A stretch of 21,841 bases of DNA, from contig CAYJII010000039.1 in NCBI GenBank assembly GCA_964370225.1, positions 1 to 21,841 of the forward strand. The letters are read 5' to 3'. Positions 15,495-21,841 of this stretch are shown here, in pieces; positions within the stretch are counted from its first letter, which is position 1, and each line of letters begins with the position of its first letter. A program made the translations under genes and the position numbers. The notes under the pieces are model-generated. The model was not told where the DNA came from and searched no databases. It saw only the letters and a program-made list of their open reading frames with translations. This stretch comes from CAYJII01 sp964370225 (GTDB taxonomy: Bacteria > Bacillota > Clostridia > Oscillospirales > Ruminococcaceae).

Positions 15495-16040
15495 ATGAAA
15501 GTAGTAAAGACTGATATAAAAGATTTATGTGTAATTGAGCCACAATGTTTTGGAGACCATAGAGGTTGGTTTATGGAAACATACTCATATAATAAACTCA
15601 AAGAGCAGGGAATTGATACTGTTTTTGTACAGGACAACCAGTCATTCTCCGCGCAAAAAAACACATTACGCGGCCTACATTTTCAGAATAACCCAATGGC
15701 TCAAACAAAACTGATTCGCTGCACTAAAGGAGTAATTATCGATACTGTAGTGGATTTAAGAAAAGATTCTGCTACTTATAAAAAGAGCTTTTCCATTGAA
15801 CTTTCTGCTGAGAATAAAAAGCAACTCTATATTCCAAAAGGTTTTGCGCATGGCTTTCTAACTTTGACAGACGATGTTGAAGTGCAATATAAAGTCGATG
15901 AGTATTACTCAAAAGAATGCGATAGAAGTGTTAAATATAATGACCCTGAGTTTAAAATTGATTGGGGAGTAGAAAACCCTATTTTATCAGAAAAAGATTT
16001 AAGTGCACCACTGCTAAAAGACAGTGATGTTAATTTTTAG
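15495..16040 (+). CDS. rmlC: dTDP-4-dehydrorhamnose 3,5-epimerase
   Basis: 181 residues, full length for this cupin enzyme. It epimerises C3 and C5 of dTDP-4-keto-6-deoxyglucose, the third step to dTDP-L-rhamnose. Characteristic segments are the GDHRGWFMETY start, the catalytic base H62 in LRGLHFQ, the K72-containing TKLIRCTKG, and PKGFAHGFLTL around 118-128. AAGGAG overlaps the rmlA stop codon and lies 7 bases from the ATG, so translation is probably coupled. The order A-C-B-D puts it ahead of rmlB although it acts after it. Confidence 0.96.
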   Translation: MKVVKTDIKDLCVIEPQCFGDHRGWFMETYSYNKLKEQGIDTVFVQDNQSFSAQKNTLRGLHFQNNPMAQTKLIRCTKGVIIDTVVDLRKDSATYKKSFSIELSAENKKQLYIPKGFAHGFLTLTDDVEVQYKVDEYYSKECDRSVKYNDPEFKIDWGVENPILSEKDLSAPLLKDSDVNF

Positions 16041-16061
16041 TTTATTGAAAGAGAGAATTAT

Positions 16062-17081
16062 ATGAAAATATTAGTTACAGGCGCTGCTGGTTTTATCGGT
16101 AGCAACTTTGTTTACCACATGTTAAAAGAACATCCGACTTACGAAATCGTAGGCATTGATTTGCTAACATACGCAGGCAATCTGCAAACCCTTGAAGAAG
16201 CACTAAAAAATCCTAAATTCAAATTTACAAAAGGTGATATTGCAGATGGCGAATATATCTTCAAATTATTTGGAGAAGAAAAATTTGATATAGTTGTAAA
16301 TTTTGCGGCTGAAAGCCATGTTGACCGCTCTATCGAAGACCCAGGCATTTTCCTTAAAACAAATATTATCGGAACACAGGTATTGATGGATGCTTCACTC
16401 AAATACGAAGTAAAAAGATATCACCAGGTTTCAACTGACGAAGTTTATGGAGATTTGCCACTGGATAGACCTGATTTATTCTTTACAGAAGAAACTCCTA
16501 TTCACACTTCAAGTCCATATTCCGCATCTAAAGCATCTGCCGATTTATTAGTACAAGCGTACAACAGGACATTTAAGTTGCCTGCTACAATCACTAGATG
16601 CTCGAATAACTACGGACCATATCACTTCCCAGAAAAATTAATCCCACTTATGATTTCTAGAGCACTAAATGATGAAGCTCTACCTGTTTACGGTACTGGT
16701 GAAAATGTACGTGACTGGCTATATGTTGGGGATCACTGTATCGCGATTGATAAAGTTATTCATAATGGTAAAGTTGGCGAAGTATATAATGTTGGTGGGC
16801 ATAATGAGCGCACAAATTTAGAAGTAGTAAAAACAATTTTGCATCAATTAAATAAGCCAGAAAGCTTAATATCTTATGTTTCAGACAGAAAAGGGCACGA
16901 CATGAGATACGCTATAGATCCAGCAAAAATTTCAAGAGAACTTGGATGGGAGCCTACTGTTTTATTTGATGAGGGAATAAAATCTACAGTCAAATGGTAT
17001 CTAGACAATAAATCTTGGTGGGAAAATATCATCAATGGCGAATATAAAGATTATTATGAAAAAATGTATGATAATAGATAA
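16062..17081 (+). CDS. rmlB: dTDP-glucose 4,6-dehydratase
   Basis: 339 residues, an extended short-chain dehydrogenase. It converts dTDP-glucose to dTDP-4-keto-6-deoxyglucose using bound NAD+, the second step of the pathway. The Rossmann motif GAAGFIG is at 7-13. The catalytic T125-D126-E127 (STDEVYG) and Y153xxxK157 (YSASK) are all present. The NNYGPYHFPEKLIP segment and LYVGDHC further on bind the sugar nucleotide. A GAGAG-type ribosome site precedes the ATG, and the gap from rmlC is 21 bases. Nothing is missing or unusual. Confidence 0.97.
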   Translation: MKILVTGAAGFIGSNFVYHMLKEHPTYEIVGIDLLTYAGNLQTLEEALKNPKFKFTKGDIADGEYIFKLFGEEKFDIVVNFAAESHVDRSIEDPGIFLKTNIIGTQVLMDASLKYEVKRYHQVSTDEVYGDLPLDRPDLFFTEETPIHTSSPYSASKASADLLVQAYNRTFKLPATITRCSNNYGPYHFPEKLIPLMISRALNDEALPVYGTGENVRDWLYVGDHCIAIDKVIHNGKVGEVYNVGGHNERTNLEVVKTILHQLNKPESLISYVSDRKGHDMRYAIDPAKISRELGWEPTVLFDEGIKSTVKWYLDNKSWWENIINGEYKDYYEKMYDNR

Positions 17082-17092
17082 AATCATCGGAG

Positions 17093-17944
17093 GTGAACAT
17101 TATTAAAGTTTTAGTAACTGGTGTAAAAGGTCAATTAGGTTTCGATGTCGTTAACACATTAACAGATTTAGGGATTGAGTGCAAAGGTGTTGATGTTGAT
17201 GATTTCGATTTAACCGATGAAGTAGCTAGCAAAGATTACGCGCTAAATTACGCACCTGATGTTATAGTACACTGTGCGGCTTATACTGCTGTTGATAAAG
17301 CTGAAGACGACAAAGAAACTTGTGAAAAAGTAAATGTAAATGGGACTAGAGCTCTTGCGCAAGCAGCAAAAGAGCTTGACGCTAAGTTTTTTTACATATC
17401 CACGGACTATGTTTTCGAGGGTGTAGGAGATTGTGCTTTTGAAGTAGATGATGCAAAAAATCCGATAAACCATTATGGGTACACTAAGCATCAAGGTGAA
17501 AAGCAAGTAGAAGAGATTCTTAGCAAATACTTTATTTTAAGAGTGACATGGACATTTGGCGAAAATGGTAATAATTTTGTTAAGACAATGCTAAGACTAG
17601 CTCAAACGCATAATAAACTTACTGTTGTAAACGACCAAGTCGGATCGCCTACTTATACAAAAGATGTCGCTAAAACAATAGGTGAGATGATAAATACCGA
17701 GAAATACGGAGTTTACCATGTTACTAACGAAGGTTTTTGCACTTGGTATGAATTTGCAAAAGAAATTTTTGCTAAAGCGAATTTACCTATTGAAGTTTCT
17801 CCTGTAACTTCTGCAGAATACAAAACTGCTGCAGCTCGTCCGCATAATTCAAGATTAAGCAAAAAAAGCCTGACTGAAAACGGCTTTAGCTTGTTACCTA
17901 CTTGGCAAGATGGATTGAGCAGATTTTTAGAAAATATACTATAA
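17093..17944 (+). CDS. rmlD: dTDP-4-dehydrorhamnose reductase (start uncertain, probable AUU)
   Basis: About 280 residues. It reduces dTDP-4-keto-rhamnose to dTDP-L-rhamnose with NAD(P)H, the last step of the pathway. GVKGQLG (10-16 counted from the GTG) is the Rossmann motif, and Y128xxxK132 (YGYTK) is the catalytic pair. STDYVFEG and the C-terminal RPHNSRLSKKSL are typical. The start is odd. The only canonical in-frame codon, GTG at 17093, shares a base with the GGAGG ribosome site (17089-17093) and cannot use it. The family N-terminus (M-K-V-L-V-T-G) aligns with the ATT at 17102, 8 bases after GGAGG; the ATT at 17099 is 5 bases after. The gap from rmlB is 11 bases by the GTG or about 20 by the ATT. 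Confidence 0.94.
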   Translation: MNIIKVLVTGVKGQLGFDVVNTLTDLGIECKGVDVDDFDLTDEVASKDYALNYAPDVIVHCAAYTAVDKAEDDKETCEKVNVNGTRALAQAAKELDAKFFYISTDYVFEGVGDCAFEVDDAKNPINHYGYTKHQGEKQVEEILSKYFILRVTWTFGENGNNFVKTMLRLAQTHNKLTVVNDQVGSPTYTKDVAKTIGEMINTEKYGVYHVTNEGFCTWYEFAKEIFAKANLPIEVSPVTSAEYKTAAARPHNSRLSKKSLTENGFSLLPTWQDGLSRFLENIL

Positions 17945-17953
17945 AATTTTATG

Positions 17954-17993
17954 ATTACACATAAATTTAAGTGAGCTTAAGTTTATGTGTAAT
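17954..17993 (+). other. Long stem-loop between rmlD and mutS, probable transcript end or leader structure
   Basis: An 18-bp stem (17954-17971 with 17976-17993) has one T-G wobble and a TGAG loop. No T-run follows (TGCTAATTAT). It may be an inefficient terminator for the rml operon, or a structure protecting a 3' end. It finishes about 17 bases before the mutS ribosome site. Confidence 0.55.
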
Positions 17994-18022
17994 TGCTAAT
18001 TATAAAGGAACGGAGCTATGTT

Positions 18023-20617
18023 ATGTCTAAGATGTCGCCGATGATGCAACAATATCTTGATATAAAATCCATGCATAAGGATCACGTGTTGTTTTTTAGA
18101 CTAGGTGATTTTTATGAGATGTTTTTTGATGATGCACTTAATATTTCAAAGGAGCTTGAGCTCACACTCACAGGTAGAGATTGTGGGTTGCCTGAGCGTG
18201 CACCAATGTGTGGGATACCATATCATTCAAGTAGTGTGTACATAAAAAGACTCATCGAAAAAGGGTACAAAGTTGCGATATGTGAGCAAACCGAAGAGCC
18301 TTCACAGGCGAAAGGTATCGTAAAAAGGGAAGTAGTGCGACTTGTTACTCCCGGAACTATAATTGAAGATGAAATGCTTAAAGAAGGTGTTAATAATTAC
18401 ATCGCTTCGGTTTATTACGAAAAAAAAGCATTTTCTGTTTGCTTTGCTGACATTTCTACTGGTGAGGTTTATTTTACCGAGCAAGTAAGTGGCGTTGGTT
18501 ATTTAGATGTAATAAATGAAATATCAAAATTTTTACCTAGCGAAATAATTCACAATAAAAAGCTTCTTGAAAATAAGGAGATTAAAGCTTATCTTGATAC
18601 AAAGTTAAACGCTACGCTCACTTTAATTGATGATGTGAATATCAATAACAGTGAAAATGTGAAGGTGATTACTACACATTTTGGTGTAGATGATGTCTCA
18701 ATGCTAAATATTGCTGAAGACTCACTTTCTATTTTTAGCTTAGGACATTTGTTAAGTTACTTAAACTACACACAACATGATGGTGCAAAAAGAATAAGCA
18801 ATATTAATCGCTATAGTGAAAATCAGTACATGAATATTGACTTTTCAGCTAGAAAAAATTTAGAGTTAACTCAGACTATTAGGTCTGGCGAAAAAAAAGG
18901 TACGCTGCTATGGGTGCTAGATAAAACTAAAACTTCAATGGGGAAACGCTATCTAAAAAATGCAGTTGAACAACCTTTGATGAATATCGCAGAGATAACA
19001 AAACGTCAAAATGCGATTGGTGAACTAATTTCTAACAGCATCACAATGTCAGAGATTATTGAAAATTTAGCAAGCATCTATGACCTAGATAGGTTAATGA
19101 CAAGAGTAATTTACGGCACAGCAACTCCTAAAGATTTAAAGGCATTGCAGTACACTCTAGAGAATTTGCCAAGAGTGAAAGAGCTTACATCTGAATTTAA
19201 GAAGGAGTACCTAAAAGATATACATACAAGTATAGATGAGCTAAATGATGTGAAAAAACTCGTCGAAAATTCTATTAATGATGACTTGCCAGCAACTCAA
19301 AAAGATGGTGGATACATAAAAAAAGGCTTCAACTCGCAACTTGATGAGTATAGAGATATTTGCAATAACGCAAAAGAATATATCGAACGTATCGAAAATG
19401 ATGAACGTGAAAAAACAGGTATTAAGCCACTAAAAATTAAATATAACCGTGTATTTGGTTATTATATTGAAATCACTAACTCCTACCTATCACAAGTTCC
19501 AGATGAGTACATAAGAAAGCAGACACTCACAAATTGCGAGAGATATATCACTCAGGAATTAAAGGAGATTGAAACGAAAGTTTTAGTTGCAAGCGAAAAA
19601 ATCGTAAGTCTCGAAAGTGAAATTTTAACGGAGATTAAAAAATATATTGCAACTAAAATTGACCTTATTCAATCTACTTCAAACGCTATTGCAAAGCTTG
19701 ATTTTATCGCTTCACTTGCTTATGTTGCTAACCAAAACAATTATTCTTGCCCACAAGTTTTGACTGATGGTAAAATCGAAATCGTAGGTGGACGCCACCC
19801 AGTTGTAGAGCAAATGCTAAATGGCACACCGTTTGTGCCAAATAATACAAACCTTGATAACAACGATAGAATTTGGCTTATAACAGGCCCTAATATGGCT
19901 GGTAAATCGACGTATATGAGACAGGTTGCAGTCATTACTATAATGGCGCAAATAGGAAGCTATGTTCCCGCTACCAGCGCCAATATTTCTGTAGTAGATA
20001 AGGTATTTACTAGAGTTGGGGCTTCTGACGATTTAGCTGCAGGCGAGTCGACATTTATGGTTGAGATGACAGAGATGGCAAATATTCTAAAATTTGCCAC
20101 TAAACAAAGCCTTGTTATACTCGATGAAATTGGTAGAGGAACTTCTACATTTGATGGAATGAGTATAGCAAAAGCAGTTATTGAGTACATAGCTTTAAAT
20201 AAATCGTTGAGATGCAAAACATTGTTTGCAACACATTATCATGAACTAACAGCAATGGAACACGAGACAAGTGGTATAGTTAATTACAATATAGCAGTTA
20301 TAAAGCGTGATGACGATATAACATTTTTACGTAAAATCGTAAAAGGTGCTGCTGATGATAGTTTTGGGATAGAAGTAGCAAAATTAGCAGGGGTACCGCA
20401 AAAAGTAATAACTCGCGCAAAAGAGATACTATTAGAGCTTGAGTCACAGACTACGCAAGTAATAAATGTAAAACCTGAAAAAGAGCCAACAAATCAAATG
20501 ACTTTTAACAGTTACATTTCTGAAGTTGAAGAGAAAATTAAGCATACTCAGCTTGAGACTATCTCTCCATTGGAAGCTCTAAATTTATTATACGAACTAA
20601 AAAAAATGTTAAAATAG
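18023..20617 (+). CDS. mutS: DNA mismatch repair protein MutS
   Basis: 864 residues from the preferred ATG. MutS recognises mismatches and small loops in DNA and, on ATP binding, recruits MutL. The mismatch-reading motif F30-Y31-E32 (GDFYEMF) is in the N-terminal domain. The clamp and lever regions follow, including KPLKIKYNRVFGYYIEIT. The ATPase domain has Walker A GPNMAGKST (622-630), DEIGRGTSTFDG with D701-E702, and ATHYHELT. The ATG at 18023 has CGGAG (18011-18015) 7 bases upstream; an in-frame TTG at 17993 lies in the preceding hairpin and has no ribosome site. Its stop codon overlaps the mutL ribosome site. I found no clean promoter, so readthrough from rml is possible. Confidence 0.97.
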   Translation: MSKMSPMMQQYLDIKSMHKDHVLFFRLGDFYEMFFDDALNISKELELTLTGRDCGLPERAPMCGIPYHSSSVYIKRLIEKGYKVAICEQTEEPSQAKGIVKREVVRLVTPGTIIEDEMLKEGVNNYIASVYYEKKAFSVCFADISTGEVYFTEQVSGVGYLDVINEISKFLPSEIIHNKKLLENKEIKAYLDTKLNATLTLIDDVNINNSENVKVITTHFGVDDVSMLNIAEDSLSIFSLGHLLSYLNYTQHDGAKRISNINRYSENQYMNIDFSARKNLELTQTIRSGEKKGTLLWVLDKTKTSMGKRYLKNAVEQPLMNIAEITKRQNAIGELISNSITMSEIIENLASIYDLDRLMTRVIYGTATPKDLKALQYTLENLPRVKELTSEFKKEYLKDIHTSIDELNDVKKLVENSINDDLPATQKDGGYIKKGFNSQLDEYRDICNNAKEYIERIENDEREKTGIKPLKIKYNRVFGYYIEITNSYLSQVPDEYIRKQTLTNCERYITQELKEIETKVLVASEKIVSLESEILTEIKKYIATKIDLIQSTSNAIAKLDFIASLAYVANQNNYSCPQVLTDGKIEIVGGRHPVVEQMLNGTPFVPNNTNLDNNDRIWLITGPNMAGKSTYMRQVAVITIMAQIGSYVPATSANISVVDKVFTRVGASDDLAAGESTFMVEMTEMANILKFATKQSLVILDEIGRGTSTFDGMSIAKAVIEYIALNKSLRCKTLFATHYHELTAMEHETSGIVNYNIAVIKRDDDITFLRKIVKGAADDSFGIEVAKLAGVPQKVITRAKEILLELESQTTQVINVKPEKEPTNQMTFNSYISEVEEKIKHTQLETISPLEALNLLYELKKMLK

Positions 20618-20625
20618 GAGGATAA

Positions 20626-21841
20626 ATGGGTAAAATTAATGTGCTAGATAAGCATGTAGCAGAACTGATTGCAGCTGGAGAAGTTGTTGAGCGTCCTGCG
20701 TCTATCGTAAAAGAATTGCTTGAAAATTCGGTCGATGCAAATTCAACTTGCATCACAGTAGAAATTAAAAATGGCGGAATTAGTTTTATCCGCATTACAG
20801 ATGATGGGGATGGTCTACTAAAAGAGGATATGCCCCTAGCTTTTTTGCGCCATGCTACAAGCAAAGTTCAAAATAAGGATGATTTGTATTCAATTGAAAC
20901 TTTAGGTTTTAGAGGGGAAGCTCTTGCCTCAATTTCTGCAGTAGCGAAAGTTGAGCTTATCAGCAAGGTTAGAGACAGCGAACTGGGAGCGAAATATATC
21001 ATCAGTGGTGGTGAGGAAAACTCCTTTGAAGATGCTGGTTGCCCCAATGGCACAACGATTGTGGTGCGTGACTTGTTTTTCAATGTGCCAGCTAGGCAAA
21101 AATTCCTCAAAAAGGATTTTGTTGAGGGGAATGCGATACAGTCAATAGTAGAAAAAATAGCACTCTCAAACCCTAATGTATCATTTAAATTTATCAAAGA
21201 CAACAAACTTATTTTTCACACAGCGGGGGATAACAAGCAAGAAACTTCGGTATATACGATACTTGGCAAGGAGTTTTATTCTGCGATAATACCTATAGAT
21301 TATGAGTATAATGGGGTAAAAATCACTGGATTTGTGACAAAGCCAAGCTACTCAAAATCTAATCGAAATATGCAGCATTTCTTTGTAAATGATCGATATA
21401 TCAAAACTGTAACTGGATTTGCTGCAGTAGAAGAAGCATATAAAAACTCTATGATGACATCAAAATACCCAGGTTGTGTGCTGAAAATCAGCATACCGTT
21501 TGATTTGGTTGATGTGAACGTTCACCCGGCTAAAACAGAGGTTAAATTTTCAAATGATAAAGCCGTGTTTGAAGCTATCTACTTTGCGATAAAATCGGTT
21601 TTGCTTAAAGACGATGAGCTAAGAGGAAAAACACAGATAAATACACAAAGCGTCGCGAATTTTAAGAACGAAGAAGCTACTCAAACTATGATAAATTCAA
21701 ATTTAAAGCAGTTCGCAGCAAAAAAAGAAGATACATTCTTAAAAATTAACGCTGATAGCTTTAACAAAATGATGAACACAACACAACTTAAAGTTTCATC
21801 GCCAAAGTCAAATGAAAGTGCTGATAATTTTACTGCTCCTT
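20626..21841 (+). CDS. mutL: DNA mismatch repair protein MutL (N-terminal 405 residues, truncated by window)
   Basis: The frame is open from the ATG at 20626 to the end of the window. The GHKL ATPase motifs are all visible: E30 (VVKE, catalytic base) and N34 in motif I (LLENSVDA), DDGDG (59-63) in motif II, LGFRGEALASI in motif III, and GTTIVVRDLFFNVPAR in motif IV. The NVHPAKTEVKF segment near 305 marks the end of the second N-terminal domain. After it a polar linker begins. The C-terminal dimerisation and possible endonuclease domain is outside the window. AGGAGG (20616-20621) overlaps the mutS stop and lies 4 bases from the ATG, so the two genes are probably translationally coupled. MutL links MutS to downstream excision. 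Confidence 0.97.
   Translation, partial: MGKINVLDKHVAELIAAGEVVERPASIVKELLENSVDANSTCITVEIKNGGISFIRITDDGDGLLKEDMPLAFLRHATSKVQNKDDLYSIETLGFRGEALASISAVAKVELISKVRDSELGAKYIISGGEENSFEDAGCPNGTTIVVRDLFFNVPARQKFLKKDFVEGNAIQSIVEKIALSNPNVSFKFIKDNKLIFHTAGDNKQETSVYTILGKEFYSAIIPIDYEYNGVKITGFVTKPSYSKSNRNMQHFFVNDRYIKTVTGFAAVEEAYKNSMMTSKYPGCVLKISIPFDLVDVNVHPAKTEVKFSNDKAVFEAIYFAIKSVLLKDDELRGKTQINTQSVANFKNEEATQTMINSNLKQFAAKKEDTFLKINADSFNKMMNTTQLKVSSPKSNESADNFTAP

Noticed and set aside
17993..18022. TTG start for mutS
   Set aside because: It lies at the foot of the hairpin without a ribosome site; the ATG at 18023 has CGGAG 7 bases upstream.

Overview
The window looks like a chromosomal segment of a low-GC, endospore-lineage Firmicute, most likely a member of the Clostridia. 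By eye the G+C content is about one third. The reasons for this placement are a recognisable Spo0A, strong AGGAGG-type ribosome binding sites with some TTG starts, sigma-A promoters close to TTGACA-17-TATAAT, an adjacent mutS-mutL pair, and a QueT transporter behind a preQ1-like riboswitch. I see no rRNA, tRNA, insertion sequence, prophage or CRISPR array. This is mostly ordinary housekeeping and envelope DNA; the unusual items are small ones.

Layout. 1-221 (minus) is the start of a Thr/Asp-rich lipoprotein containing a 45-bp tandem repeat. 688-5243 (plus) is a two-gene RND efflux pump, membrane-fusion protein plus permease. It ends in a palindromic terminator shared with a convergent spo0A-like gene (5283-6047, minus). 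6267-7952 (plus) is a two-gene ABC transporter, again ending in a shared terminator. 8016-9882 (minus) is a tetR-antiporter operon, divergent from a P-type calcium ATPase (10016-12625, plus). A perfect 28-bp palindrome overlaps the tetR promoter. 12671-12811 (minus) is an unrecognised 46-aa membrane microprotein with its own promoter and terminator. 12891-13418 (minus) is queT with its riboswitch.

13637-17944 (plus) is a surface-polysaccharide block: a GT2 glycosyltransferase followed by rmlA-rmlC-rmlB-rmlD. Together the four rml genes convert glucose-1-phosphate to dTDP-L-rhamnose, and the glycosyltransferase may use it. 18023 to the end (plus) is mutS followed by mutL, which is cut by the window edge; both act in DNA mismatch repair.

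Most promising for a second look: the isolated 46-aa membrane ORF, the TetR operator that could join an antiporter and a calcium pump in one regulon, the probable AUU start of rmlD, the divergent preQ1-I aptamer, and the altered receiver pocket of the Spo0A homologue. I did not find a convincing new multi-gene system.
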